This document shows positions 43,805 to 56,251 of a DNA stretch of 64,000 bases, in pieces. Under the pieces are notes generated by a model, which searched no databases, was not told the origin of the DNA, and saw nothing but the letters and a program-made list of their open reading frames with translations. Source of the DNA: Serratia fonticola (lineage in GTDB: Bacteria > Pseudomonadota > Gammaproteobacteria > Enterobacterales > Enterobacteriaceae). The stretch spans positions 5,518,001 through 5,582,000 of the forward strand of contig NZ_CP011254.1 in the NCBI RefSeq assembly GCF_001006005.1. The letters are read 5' to 3'. Numbering within the stretch: position 1 is the first letter of the stretch; each line of letters opens with the position of its first letter. The position numbers and the translations under genes were made by a program.

Positions 43805-46017
43805 GTGAGCCCCTCCTCAATATATTGCGGCGTGCACCAATTGTTGCATTCAACGACAAACTCCTTCGTCTCACCAGTCATATTCGACTTCGTCAACTTC
43901 TCCGACTGACTATTGAGAAGGATTTCGATCGCGAACGACGGCTTTTTTGAAATTCCTTTCTCGGCCATATCAAAAGAAGATCCACCTTTAATATACTGCT
44001 TGAGATATTTCACAACCAAGCTCGGAAATTTTATCGTTTCAACTTCACCGTCATCGTTACAAGCATTCTGCATAAATGAACGGTTAGTGTGAAAAAACGC
44101 ATCTTCAAAACTACGTGCATGATACTCGTTGCCATCAGCATCGTTCTCCGAAACTTGGTATACGCACATTACCTGACCATCAGGATTTACCTCCCAAGAG
44201 TGAGATACTTCGTTCTTGCGAACAGTCTTTTGCCCAATAGTAAGACCAAGGAAATAGGCGAGTTCTGACCCTACGCCGAAAAAAAACTTAAGCGCATGGT
44301 TTGTCGTGTGTGTCGCATTCGTAACCGCATGAGAATGGGGATCTTTAATTGGCTCACCATCCTTATTAAGTTTCGGCTGCCCATTGTCATTAAGACGAGG
44401 TACTTCAATCGCTGAATCTATATCTGTGATAATGAGCGTCTTTATTCCGATAAAGTCCAAAAATATTTCAAAAATATGCGAATGGGCACCAACCTCTATC
44501 ACCGAGATGTTTTGTGAAAGCAATGGGATCGGGAGTTGAGAGCCTGTTTCCCATGCCTTCGCTTCGTCAAGCTGATCTTTTTTCCTCATCATTGCTGATA
44601 ACAAAATACGCTCAGTATCCCCCTCAACCAAAATCGCTTTATCTGCAAAGAAAAGCTGCGATCTATGAAGCGTCAAATACTGCCTCAAGAATTTATAATG
44701 TCCGTTACGCCCAACTGCTTTATAAAGAACCGCTAAGTCCCTAAGGTTTTTAGCTTGAGTTTCGCCATCACTTCTCTTGAAGTATTTTATATCATCGAAA
44801 TCGGATTCCGCTACAATATGGGCTGAGTGCGTCGATAATATTGTCTGCAGTGGTCTAGTGATACCATTGGCATTAGTTATAGCTCTACCGACTAGACTTT
44901 TGATATTTTTAATGAATATTGCCTGCATCTGAGGATGTGTATGGGCCTCAGGTTCTTCAATAAACAGCAGGTTTATATCTGCAGGCTTCGGCGACGTTCC
45001 CCGCTTGAACTCATTAAGAATGATTTTGATATCGAAGATAATACTGATCAGGTTTAGATAACCTAACCCATTGTAATTTTCAGGTAAAACGTGAGCTTCG
45101 ATTCCCTGCCCGTACATCACAGTGGTGTTTTCCTCCAGCAGTTCACGATGCTGTAAAGTCGACCTGATCTGGATTTGAGCATCCCCTTCCTTTAGGCCGC
45201 CGAATTTCTGAACATCGGAAATTACATCTTTGAAAAGGCCGGCATAAATACCATCGAGTTGAACATCGGTGTTACTCAAAGCTTCCTTAAAACTGTCAAA
45301 AACCTCTTCCTCACCCACGTCAGCTGACATCGCTGAATATATTTTCGCAGACATCATTGACAAACTTCGATCCGAATCTCTGTTTGAAACAGATCTGCGA
45401 GCATTGATCCGCTTGAAGGAAATGATCTCTTCGACCCGAACGCCCTCTTTGATAAGATCGACGTACGTATCCTCTTGTACCTTTTTCGTCAAATGGTCGA
45501 ACTGAACGCTTCGGCGTGCGAGCCTAAAGTAGTGGTTATGATTTTCCTGAAGGAACGAAAGCGCATCTTTGGCTTTAAGCCCTTTCTTATCACAGTGAAC
45601 CTTATAGTCACGTTTCAGCAGGTCAAGATTCTCTGAAGATAGATGGTATAGAAAATCCAATACGATCCAGCGATTCTCAGGGTCAAGATCCATGATGACT
45701 TTGTTACCGACGTTGGCTAGATCATCATCACTGCCATATTCGATGAACAGTCTAAGCGAGATACCACAGAATGGGAAGGGATCGACTGGTTGTTCCTTAT
45801 TCTTGATTAAATTAATAAGGTATTTTTGAAAACTAATATTGAAATCGTCCAGCTCAAACCGTGGATTCGCGCTTACTAGAAAACGCTCAAGTGCCAGTAG
45901 AAGCGACGTTTTACCAGAATTATTCTTGCCAATAATGATCGACAAGTATTCCTCGATATCAACTTGTAAACTCTTTAGTGATCTAAAATTTTTGATTTGT
46001 AGTTTGATCAGCTTCAC
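43786..46017 (-). CDS. gajA: OLD-family ATPase/TOPRIM nuclease (GajA-like)
   Basis: Class 2 OLD-family protein of 743 residues. N-terminal ABC-type ATPase with Walker A GKNNSGKT at 30-37, a signature-like NGLGYLNL near 316-323, Walker B LLFIEEPEAHTHP at 350-361 and H-loop STHSAH at 395-400. A C-terminal TOPRIM nuclease follows, with the metal-binding Glu in LVEGDTE (463-469) and TDID at 531-534. In Gabija GajA nicks DNA when nucleotide levels drop. The start is GTG at 46015-46017; an upstream in-frame stop excludes a longer form. At 743 residues it is longer than Bacillus GajA (about 578), with extra sequence between Walker A and signature and after TOPRIM. Confidence 0.85.
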   Translation of the reverse strand: MKLIKLQIKNFRSLKSLQVDIEEYLSIIIGKNNSGKTSLLLALERFLVSANPRFELDDFNISFQKYLINLIKNKEQPVDPFPFCGISLRLFIEYGSDDDLANVGNKVIMDLDPENRWIVLDFLYHLSSENLDLLKRDYKVHCDKKGLKAKDALSFLQENHNHYFRLARRSVQFDHLTKKVQEDTYVDLIKEGVRVEEIISFKRINARRSVSNRDSDRSLSMMSAKIYSAMSADVGEEEVFDSFKEALSNTDVQLDGIYAGLFKDVISDVQKFGGLKEGDAQIQIRSTLQHRELLEENTTVMYGQGIEAHVLPENYNGLGYLNLISIIFDIKIILNEFKRGTSPKPADINLLFIEEPEAHTHPQMQAIFIKNIKSLVGRAITNANGITRPLQTILSTHSAHIVAESDFDDIKYFKRSDGETQAKNLRDLAVLYKAVGRNGHYKFLRQYLTLHRSQLFFADKAILVEGDTERILLSAMMRKKDQLDEAKAWETGSQLPIPLLSQNISVIEVGAHSHIFEIFLDFIGIKTLIITDIDSAIEVPRLNDNGQPKLNKDGEPIKDPHSHAVTNATHTTNHALKFFFGVGSELAYFLGLTIGQKTVRKNEVSHSWEVNPDGQVMCVYQVSENDADGNEYHARSFEDAFFHTNRSFMQNACNDDGEVETIKFPSLVVKYLKQYIKGGSSFDMAEKGISKKPSFAIEILLNSQSEKLTKSNMTGETKEFVVECNNWCTPQYIEEGLTWIKAD

Positions 46018-46713
46018 AGTTTTACTCGCAATCGTCTTTTAATGCCCCAAGTATATAGATCTCACCAAAGCCGCGCACTACTCATTATTCATCTTTGTTC
46101 TGAAGATCTAGGTAAGTAGAAGTATAACCTGTGTCATACGCCTTGAACACTCGGCGTGGGATGGCTAGCTGGCCTTCACAAGTCTGATCTTCATATCCCA
46201 ACGAACAGCCATGTTGTTCAGTCTGGCAAAGCAATCGTACTCTGAGTTGTACGTCAAGATTTTTGATTGCAAGATTTGCTAGGACCTACATCCATTTTAA
46301 CCAACGATTTCACAGTATGCATTGTAATTATCGCCGGTAGACCCTGTCATGAGCTATATCTGATTCGAACCTGTTCTCCCATTTAAACGGTCAGAGTCCT
46401 TCACACTTTATACATGATTGGGTAACCCTATTACGTTTTCTCAGACGATACAGTCATGTATAAATGAGACCAGCATCGAAATTATTGCAATATCATTTTT
46501 TAGGGGCTTATGCCGGTACTTCAATCGCCATTTAATTATGAATAATACTTATTTATCAAAGAATTAAAATACGCATCAAGTCCAACCAGAGGAGCCAAAC
46601 TTAAGTTCTATAGTCATCCAATCCGTATACCTTCGAACATTCCCAAAATCGTCGCTTAGTTTCCTCGTTACCGTCTGTTTTGCCCAAAACTCATCGTTGC
46701 TCGCCCCTATTAC
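46018..46713. other. AT-rich non-coding stretch spanning the island's right end
   Basis: The 5' side must hold the promoter of the gajAB-like pair. The stretch also contains the third tRNA-end repeat (46575-46605). I find no intact gene; a minus-strand stretch near 46180-46290 has an open frame but no identifiable protein. Confidence 0.4.
46575..46605 (+). other. Partial tRNA-Asn 3' end (att-like site, right boundary)
   Basis: ATCAAGTCCAACCAGAGGAG followed by CCAAACTTAAG keeps AGTCCA, CAGAGGAGCCA and TTAAG of the tRNA-Asn 3' end and flank, with substitutions between. It is the most diverged of the three copies and marks the right end of the island, about 100 bases before the chromosomal-type agl genes. 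Confidence 0.72.
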
Positions 46714-47427
46714 CTATACTTTCACATGCTCCCGCCGTAAATGGTAATCCACCTGGTACTCGCTGGCATTTCTGAACATCACCGAGTAATTCACGAAATC
46801 GCCGCTGTCGCTGTATGACAGCGAGGTGATGCGCAAAATAGGTGTCTGTTCATCGACATTCAGCAGCTTCGCCATCTTTTTATCGGCCAGTACAGGCGTC
46901 AGGCTCTCATAATTGCCGCGCACGATGATGTGGCATTCATCTTCGATATAGCTGAATTTTGATCCCTCCAGGTGGGCAACGGACAAATTGCGATAGAGCT
47001 TCGCGGGCATATAACTGTCTTCTACCATCAGAGGCTTGCCGTCCACCGAACGAACCCGTCGCGAGTAGTAGATCCGTTCATCAATCTTGATGCGCAGCTG
47101 GCTGGCGATAGCGGGTGGCGCGGGCATAATAGTAAACTCCAGCACGTCGCTTACCACTTCCTTACCCTGATTGCGCATCACCTCGATAAATCCGGTCAGG
47201 TTGGTGGTTTCATGATGCACATCTTTCTTCGCGACATACGTGCCGCTACCGTGGCGGCGCTCCACCAATCCCCATCCCACCAGCAAATCTATCGCCTTGC
47301 GAAGGGTCATGCGGGAGACGCCAAACTCTTCCGCCAGGCGAACCTCAGCAGGCAATGGGCTGCCAATATGATAATCGGCGGAATTGAGCCGAATGCGTAG
47401 CCTGTCGGCTATGGATTTGTAGATCAC
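46714..47427 (-). CDS. GntR-family regulator with UTRA domain (HutC subfamily), likely agl regulator
   Basis: Regulator of 237 residues. The N-terminal GntR winged helix (about 1-70) has LPAEVRLAEEFGVSRMTLRKAI and VERRHGSGTYV. The C-terminal UTRA ligand-binding domain (about 90-235) has RIYYSRRVRSVDGKPLMVEDSYMP and a late HLRREHV. UTRA regulators of PTS operons usually sense the phosphorylated sugar. It is divergent from aglA with a 295-base gap, so it most likely represses aglAB until a phospho-alpha-glucoside is present. That role is inferred from position. Confidence 0.82.
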   Translation of the reverse strand: MIYKSIADRLRIRLNSADYHIGSPLPAEVRLAEEFGVSRMTLRKAIDLLVGWGLVERRHGSGTYVAKKDVHHETTNLTGFIEVMRNQGKEVVSDVLEFTIMPAPPAIASQLRIKIDERIYYSRRVRSVDGKPLMVEDSYMPAKLYRNLSVAHLEGSKFSYIEDECHIIVRGNYESLTPVLADKKMAKLLNVDEQTPILRITSLSYSDSGDFVNYSVMFRNASEYQVDYHLRREHVKV

Positions 47428-47722
47428 TGATAGACCTCTCTGGAGTTTCGCGCTGCGCTTAAATAATCCACACCCTATAAATTAATAGGCTGTTTTTATT
47501 GAGGTTGCAAACACCCTCATCAAGTGAAAATTCCAAGCGAAATCGTCGTGTACAGTTTTATGACGAAAAGTAGACAACTTGGTGCAAACAAAAACCATGA
47601 ATGCGATCACGAATCGGTGCGACGGACAAAGATAACCCCTCACGTACTCCCTACTCTGCTTCTCAGACCCGCGTTAAAGAATAAGGTCACTTCCCCTACA
47701 GGTTGTTACATGAGGATTTAAA
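47428..47722. promoter_or_regulatory. Divergent control region of the agl locus
   Basis: The 295 bases between the GntR/UTRA gene and aglA must carry both promoters. GAGGA precedes the aglA ATG by eight bases. I could not identify a specific operator with confidence. Confidence 0.4.
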
Positions 47723-50664
<2,942 letters not shown>

Positions 50665-50682
50665 GAGGATAGCGTTACCACT

Positions 50683-50761
50683 TTCCCCTCCCTTAATCCC
50701 TGTACAGGCCGAGGAGGGGAAGATTGGCACCGGAGTTAAATGGGCGCAGCATACTGCGCCC
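50683..50761 (+). terminator. Stem-loop after aglB, followed by a dispersed palindrome
   Basis: TTCCCCTCC (50683-50691) pairs with GGAGGGGAA (50713-50721). A second hairpin, GGGCGCAG-CATA-CTGCGCCC at 50742-50761, is a copy of the repeat found at 11309; read leftward it precedes TTTTTGTAG-type bases towards the convergent SDR gene. Together they separate two convergent transcripts. Confidence 0.6.
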
Positions 50762-50775
50762 TACAAAAACGTGTT

Positions 50776-51453
50776 TTACCAACGTAACACGTTGCCTGCA
50801 TAGTCAATAAAGTGATGCCCTCCTTTTCCGCGCCAGGCCAGAACCTGGCTCACAATGCCAGAGCAGCTTTGTTCGACAGTCAGCGTGGCATTAGCTCCGC
50901 CCATATCCGTTTGTACCCAGCCCGGATGCACCGACAGCAAAGTCACCTCCCGCTGTGCGGTGGTATCACGCAATCCGCGCGTTAACATATTCAGAGCAGC
51001 CTTGCTGGCGGCATACAGCGGATAGGTCGCCGCATCGTTCTCGTTTAAACTGCCCAACTCCGAGGTCATCAACGCCATCACGCCGGTTTGCGGTTTCACC
51101 AGCGGTATTAACGCTGCCGCACAGCGAACCGGGGAAAAGGTATTGGTCATAAACAGTTCAACGATCTCATCATCATTCGCCTGGGCAACGTCCTGATGGG
51201 CAGGCCCGTAAACACCTGCGTTGATAAAGATAAGATCGAATTGTTGTGACAACAGCCGTTCTTTCAGGGCAATCCTTTCATCCTGTTGATTGATATCTAA
51301 CTTCAGCCATTGCGTGTCAGCCGGGCTATCGGCAGGCACCGCGCCGCGACAGGTTGCAACTACCTGCCAGCCCTGCATGGATAGCTGCCTGACAATGCCT
51401 AAACCTATTCCGCGTGACGCACCGATGATCAGTGCCGAGAATGGAGATGTCAT
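50776..51453 (-). CDS. Short-chain dehydrogenase/reductase
   Basis: Classical SDR oxidoreductase of 225 residues. The Rossmann motif is ALIIGASRGIGLGI (about residues 7-20). INAGVYGP is the NAG motif, MTSELGS carries the catalytic Ser and YPLYAASKAAL the catalytic Tyr-x-x-x-Lys. VHPGWVQTDMGG is the usual post-active-site loop. The set of catalytic residues is complete, so it is probably active. Substrate unknown. It is monocistronic, convergent with agl and just downstream of the efflux operon. Confidence 0.86.
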   Translation of the reverse strand: MTSPFSALIIGASRGIGLGIVRQLSMQGWQVVATCRGAVPADSPADTQWLKLDINQQDERIALKERLLSQQFDLIFINAGVYGPAHQDVAQANDDEIVELFMTNTFSPVRCAAALIPLVKPQTGVMALMTSELGSLNENDAATYPLYAASKAALNMLTRGLRDTTAQREVTLLSVHPGWVQTDMGGANATLTVEQSCSGIVSQVLAWRGKGGHHFIDYAGNVLRW

Positions 51454-51498
51454 GCTTTTCTTCCTTATGTCGATAGCTGTTGGTTGACCACCCCTGAA

Positions 51499-52980
51499 TT
51501 ACTCCTGGTCAACGTGAGTCATTTTGCCCATCACAAAGGCTAAATTAGCCGCCGCGATCAATGCTGCCGCATGAGCATCGGTGCTCGCCTGTTGCGCATA
51601 GAGCAGACCATTGGCAGCCTCGTTGGCTACGGTGATGGTCCCCACGCCGTTGCGATAAGACTCCAGCGCGGCGTCGTAGGTAATGAACGCGGTTTTTACC
51701 AGGTTCAAGGCTGCCTGGTTGGCTTCTAGCGCGGATTGCAACGTATCTGCCGCCACGATAATTTCACGAACTGCAGCCTCCTGCGTCTTTTGGAAGGTCT
51801 CATTTGCCACGGCGGCACGTGATTCGGCCTCTTTCACGCGGGCAGCTCGTATGCCACCATCGTAAAGCGGTACGGTAACGCCTAACAGAATGCTAGAGGA
51901 GGACGTTTGCTGACCAATGGGCGGCAATCCCTGCATATCAAAGCGCCCATCACCACCCGCGACCGCGCTGGCAAGATAGACCTTAGGCAGAAAGTCCGCC
52001 TCTGCCGCCTTGATGCCTGCGGTTGCGGCCTGGGCAGCAGCATAAGTTGCCAATACGTCTGGCCGCTGGGAGAGCGCCAGCTTAATCATCTGCTGGGTTG
52101 GCGCACTGGCCGTCTGCGGCAAAGGTTTATCCTCGGCATAGCCCACTTTGATTTGCGATGAGGCAGAAATGCCCATGGCCGCCAGTAAGGCCTGCCATGC
52201 GTCACGTTCCGTTCCCTGCGCCACAACGCGATTCAGTTCCGACTGCGCGACCTGCTGGCGTGCCTGCGCGACTTCCACCGTTGTCGCGACACCATTTTTG
52301 TTACGCGCCAGGGCAGCATCGAGGATTTTCTGGCTATTGCGCAGCGTCTCCTGCGCTATTTTGCGGCGCGATTGGGCCGCACCGTATTGGTAATAGCTGC
52401 GCGTAACATCATAAATAATCTTTTGATGCATGCCGTTAAAGGCGACGTTGGCGGCATAGGAGGTGTGCTTGGCCGCCTGTTGCAAAGCGCTACGCTGGCC
52501 AAAATCGAAGATTAACCACTGTAACGCCAGTGCCGGTACTACCGCGCTGCCGGAGGTATCCACATCGTGTTGGCCGTCAATGTCATAGGGCAACGGCGTG
52601 TGCGTTCTTTGATAACCACCGATGACGCTGGCTGAAATCATTGGCAAAAATGTCGCTTCAGCCATGCCGACACCCAGCGCAGCCTGCCGCGCCTGCTGCC
52701 AGGCGATGCGGGTATCCGGGTTTTGCATCTGGGCGATGTCGATAAGCTCGGGTAACTGGTAGACCTGCTGCTGGTTGATCGCAGGCGGTGCAGGGAGCTC
52801 CGCTACCGCCGGATTAGCCGGAACAGCAAATTCATGACTGTTAATGCCGTCAGGTGTCCAGGGAGAGGAAGGGCTAGCCGGGGCCAACGCCAGTTGGTCC
52901 GTGGCACAGCCTGCTAACAGACACAGCCCCACTGCCGTGCTGAGAGTTCGTATTTTGAAAATCTGAGTGCGCGGCTTCAT
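51499..52980 (-). CDS. mdtP: Outer membrane efflux lipoprotein MdtP-like
   Basis: TolC-like outer membrane factor of 493 residues, NodT/CusC type. The signal ends in the lipobox LLAGC (Cys about 25), so it is lipid-anchored. Two OEP repeats follow, with PELIDIAQMQNPDTRIAWQQA early and VQARQQVAQSELNRV and ARVKEAESRAAV as helical barrel segments. It starts with a four-base overlap with the stop of the MdtO-like gene. With MdtN and MdtO it should make a tripartite exporter across the envelope; E. coli MdtNOP is linked to sulfonamide and dye resistance. Confidence 0.84.
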   Translation of the reverse strand: MKPRTQIFKIRTLSTAVGLCLLAGCATDQLALAPASPSSPWTPDGINSHEFAVPANPAVAELPAPPAINQQQVYQLPELIDIAQMQNPDTRIAWQQARQAALGVGMAEATFLPMISASVIGGYQRTHTPLPYDIDGQHDVDTSGSAVVPALALQWLIFDFGQRSALQQAAKHTSYAANVAFNGMHQKIIYDVTRSYYQYGAAQSRRKIAQETLRNSQKILDAALARNKNGVATTVEVAQARQQVAQSELNRVVAQGTERDAWQALLAAMGISASSQIKVGYAEDKPLPQTASAPTQQMIKLALSQRPDVLATYAAAQAATAGIKAAEADFLPKVYLASAVAGGDGRFDMQGLPPIGQQTSSSSILLGVTVPLYDGGIRAARVKEAESRAAVANETFQKTQEAAVREIIVAADTLQSALEANQAALNLVKTAFITYDAALESYRNGVGTITVANEAANGLLYAQQASTDAHAAALIAAANLAFVMGKMTHVDQE

Positions 52981-54848
52981 CCAAGAAGTTCCTCAAGTCG
53001 CCTGATGCTTTGTTGGATCTCAAGTTCAACGGCGGGTGGCAAACCGTTATTGCTGCCTGTCGGCACTGAGGGATTAATCACTCCACTGCTCGAGGAAAGT
53101 CGCCTAAGCCGTTCCACATCGGAGGAGGATTTTTCAAAGGGCAAAAACAGCGCCGGACAGAGGTTTTCCATTTCGCCAAGGATCGCTTGCAGACGCCGGT
53201 ATTCTTCGGGAGAGGGGCGTAGCGATCTTGGCTCAAAAGGAACCAGTCTTAGCGCCTCCCGTGCCGTAGTCAGTTCTTCTTCAACCTCTGCCGCCTGTCT
53301 TATCGCTGCCGGGCGTTCTGTTGGCGCCAATGCGGCCAGATTGCTTAACTCTGCGACCAGGCTGCGGATGCGAGTGCGGACAAAATCAGCAATGGCGACG
53401 GGCCACACGTAAGTGAATATCAAATACACCACCAGATTCCCCAGCAGGATCCCCAGCACCCTGTCGAGCGCGACGCCCAAATCCGTACTCGGCCCAAAAC
53501 CATGTAACACGGTCAGTAAAAATGCCAGTCCGATTTGTATGCCCGCATAAGCAATTCGCTCATTGCCGCTCGATACCCAGGCACTGAGCAGCAGCGCGCC
53601 GAACACTAGCGCCATTAACTGGCCGATATCGCTCAGCGACGGCACAATAAAAATCAGCGAAAGCACGCCCATCAATGCGCCTATCAGGCAGCCAACAATG
53701 CGTAACGTCAGCTTGTGCACCGTCTCCCCCGCCGTGCCTAGCGCGGCGACATAACAAGTGATCATGGCGGTATGAATGTCCTGCCAGTCCAGTGCGGTAT
53801 AGGCGAGATAACAGATTACGCTGGCCGCCGTGGTCTTTAAGGCAAATTGCTGATGGACGGGATTGGTAAAGGCGTCTGCGGCTAAAAACGAGGCTTTTGG
53901 CGCACTGGTGTCTACCGCGTTATCTGGCGTTGCAAGTTGCACCAGCGCGCGGGTGACTTCGTCATTTTTCCCACTCTGATTAAACGCAGGGGGTTCAATC
54001 ATCCGCCCTGCGGTAATAGCCTCGGCTGCAGAACTGCACCAGTCGGCCAATTCAGGGCGAATTAACGCCGGTACGGTTTTATTGACGGCTGAAATGGCCA
54101 ACAGTAACCGATAGCTGCTGTTGACGGCGGCGGTTAACCAGGCGGCCTCTGCGGCGGGACGCAGATGGAAAATGCGCACGAGCATAGCCCGCTGTTGATG
54201 CTCGCTCTGCCCTTCCCGCAGCAGCTCCTCTACTTTATGCAGGCTGGGGGCATCCGGGTGGCGTAATGCCGCACCGGCAACCTCTAAGCGCTCTGCCAGA
54301 CTTGCGCGTAGCAGTTTCCAGGGTGGCCGCCCGATGAAAAGATTAAAGGCTACCAGTAGCAGCATCGGTGATGCGGCCATCAGCCAGGCATACAGCACCG
54401 CGCGCACCGCTAACTCTCCATTCGGCGCATCGCCAAGCAGCGACATTATAAAAGCGATCACCAGCGCAATAATGCTGCCCACCGGCCCGAGCTTGCTCGC
54501 CGAGCCTAGCCAGAGAAAGGCAAACGAGCTAAGCACCAGCACCGCCATGCGTAAAGGCGCAGACTCCAGGGTATAAGGCAGGATCAGCAAGATCAGCCCC
54601 ACCACTATGGAAACGAGCAAGGTCACCGCAATGGCCATCGCCATACTTTCGGCGGCGTCTGGTTTCATCACGAACAAAATCAGATAGCAGCTAATCGCTG
54701 ATTCGGGGATACCGTACAGCATGGCCACCAGCGTCATTAGCGCGCAAAGCGCACCGACCCGCCAGGCCATCGCCAATCGGCCAGGGAAATAGGCCAAATC
54801 GCGCTTCACCTGGCGCAACATTCTGCCCCAGGGGCGGTCAGCAACCAT
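52977..54848 (-). CDS. mdtO: FUSC-family inner membrane efflux protein MdtO-like
   Basis: Inner membrane protein of 623 residues in the FUSC/AaeB family. Two blocks of membrane segments (about 30-170 and 345-490) are separated by a cytoplasmic region, and a C-terminal soluble tail follows with LRPSPEEYRRLQAIL and an ending rich in Leu and Glu. This topology is typical of FUSC pumps. E. coli MdtO is somewhat longer (about 680). The start overlaps the MdtN-like stop by 11 bases. Substrate not determinable. Confidence 0.84.
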   Translation of the reverse strand: MVADRPWGRMLRQVKRDLAYFPGRLAMAWRVGALCALMTLVAMLYGIPESAISCYLILFVMKPDAAESMAMAIAVTLLVSIVVGLILLILPYTLESAPLRMAVLVLSSFAFLWLGSASKLGPVGSIIALVIAFIMSLLGDAPNGELAVRAVLYAWLMAASPMLLLVAFNLFIGRPPWKLLRASLAERLEVAGAALRHPDAPSLHKVEELLREGQSEHQQRAMLVRIFHLRPAAEAAWLTAAVNSSYRLLLAISAVNKTVPALIRPELADWCSSAAEAITAGRMIEPPAFNQSGKNDEVTRALVQLATPDNAVDTSAPKASFLAADAFTNPVHQQFALKTTAASVICYLAYTALDWQDIHTAMITCYVAALGTAGETVHKLTLRIVGCLIGALMGVLSLIFIVPSLSDIGQLMALVFGALLLSAWVSSGNERIAYAGIQIGLAFLLTVLHGFGPSTDLGVALDRVLGILLGNLVVYLIFTYVWPVAIADFVRTRIRSLVAELSNLAALAPTERPAAIRQAAEVEEELTTAREALRLVPFEPRSLRPSPEEYRRLQAILGEMENLCPALFLPFEKSSSDVERLRRLSSSSGVINPSVPTGSNNGLPPAVELEIQQSIRRLEELLG

Positions 54849-55887
54849 GGTCGTCTCGTACTATTGCTACCGCGCTGGCACCAATTCGCATCAACTCCGC
54901 CGGCGGATCTTTAAGGTTGATCCGCACCGGGAAACGCTGTTCGACCCGCACCCAGTTCAGCGATTTCGGGACATAGGGCAGATTACGTGGAATGTTAAAC
55001 TGCTCCTCGGAGCTGATCCCCCAGCCAATGCCCTCCACTCTGCCCTGAATCGCACGCTGGCGATCGGCCATGACATATACCGTGGCGCAGTCCCCCGGTT
55101 TGATGTGCGCCAGCTCCGTTTCGCGAAAGTATGCCGAAGCGTGCCAGTGGTCGCTATTAATCAGCGTAAATACCGCCTGGTCCGGCATCACAAACTCCCC
55201 CGCCGAAACATTCAGCCCCACCACCAGGCCATTGTGCGGCGCTCGTATCTGGGTATTTTCCAGCTCTTGTTCGGCAATGGCCAATGCGGCGCGGCGTGCA
55301 CTGAGCAGAGCCTCAGACTCCGCAGCGCTGCTGATTAATGCCTGCGAAGCGACGGTTTGCTTCAGCGCCTGTTTCAGGCTGATTTCCGCATCGTGTTTGG
55401 CGGTCTGGGCATCATCCACCTGCTGGGCGGTGACATAGCCCTTGCCCAGCAGCGGCTGAATACGTGCCAGCGTCTGAGTTGCCAGCTTAAGGTTGGCCCG
55501 CGCCCGGTTAACCTGCTCGTCGGTGATCGCTGCATTAGATTGTTCTGCGATCATCGTGCGGTGCTGAGTATCCCAGGCGGCTTGCGCCATCTGCAGTTCC
55601 GCCCGCGCCTGCTCGACCCGCAAACGATAAATCGTGGGATCGAGGGTGAACATCACCTCACCCCGCTGAACCTTGCCGTTTTCTGTCACATTAATGGACT
55701 GAATACGCCCAGGTACGGAGCTGCTGACATTCACCACGCTGGCACCGATGACCGTATCTTGCGACGTAGGATTTAACGAGTTTTGACGCAGCGTCAGCCA
55801 CCCTGAAATAGCGGCAGCAATAACGATAACCACCCCAATGACGATCGCTATACGACGTTTATTGCCCTGTTGTTTTAAGGTGTTCAT
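54838..55887 (-). CDS. mdtN: HlyD-family periplasmic adaptor MdtN-like
   Basis: Membrane fusion protein of about 349 residues. One N-terminal membrane anchor (IAIVIGVVIVIAAAISGWLTL), then the lipoyl/barrel-sandwich hybrid halves (VNVSSSVPGRIQSINV and IRAPHNGLVVGLNVSAGEFV) around a coiled-coil hairpin (about 90-200). A beta-barrel part ends with RFPVRINLKDPP. The longer open frame reaches 55965, but the ATG at 55887 aligns with the membrane anchor. It links the FUSC pump with the outer membrane channel. Confidence 0.86.
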   Translation of the reverse strand: MNTLKQQGNKRRIAIVIGVVIVIAAAISGWLTLRQNSLNPTSQDTVIGASVVNVSSSVPGRIQSINVTENGKVQRGEVMFTLDPTIYRLRVEQARAELQMAQAAWDTQHRTMIAEQSNAAITDEQVNRARANLKLATQTLARIQPLLGKGYVTAQQVDDAQTAKHDAEISLKQALKQTVASQALISSAAESEALLSARRAALAIAEQELENTQIRAPHNGLVVGLNVSAGEFVMPDQAVFTLINSDHWHASAYFRETELAHIKPGDCATVYVMADRQRAIQGRVEGIGWGISSEEQFNIPRNLPYVPKSLNWVRVEQRFPVRINLKDPPAELMRIGASAVAIVRDDHGC

Positions 55888-55898
55888 TTTTAGCGCAC

Positions 55899-56219
55899 TT
55901 AGAATAAAAGCGATGACATAAAGGCTACGGCGAGCGCCAGGCAGGTATAGACGAATAACCGCCACGGCAGAACTTCGTCAATTCCCGCAAAAATCAGCAG
56001 AACGCGCGCCCCTATCGCCACCACGAGGCCAATCCCAGCACAGGCTAGCCAGGCGGGGAAATAAGAGCCGAGCAAGGAAAATGCTGGCGCACCAAAGTCA
56101 CGACACCCGATGAGGCTAAAGGTGCTGACCAGCAATAAGGCCAACGCTCCATAACGCGTATGGCCAGAACGAAAAAACACAGGCCCCCTACGCTGACGAA
56201 AAGAGTGTGCGCTTGCCAT
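55899..56219 (-). CDS. ytcA: YtcA-like small membrane lipoprotein
   Basis: Small protein of about 106 residues. The N-terminal region is hydrophobic and ends in a possible lipobox (LIGCRDFG), followed by APAFSLLGSYFPAWLACAGIGLVVAI and two further hydrophobic segments, as in E. coli YtcA, whose gene precedes mdtNOP. I use the ATG at 56219 (MASAHSF), with GGGAG six bases upstream, rather than the TTG at 56231. The gene order ytcA-mdtN-mdtO-mdtP is conserved with E. coli. Function is unknown. Confidence 0.8.
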   Translation of the reverse strand: MASAHSFRQRRGPVFFRSGHTRYGALALLLVSTFSLIGCRDFGAPAFSLLGSYFPAWLACAGIGLVVAIGARVLLIFAGIDEVLPWRLFVYTCLALAVAFMSSLLF

Positions 56220-56251
56220 TTTATCTCCCAAAACCGCATTGCGGCGCTGTA

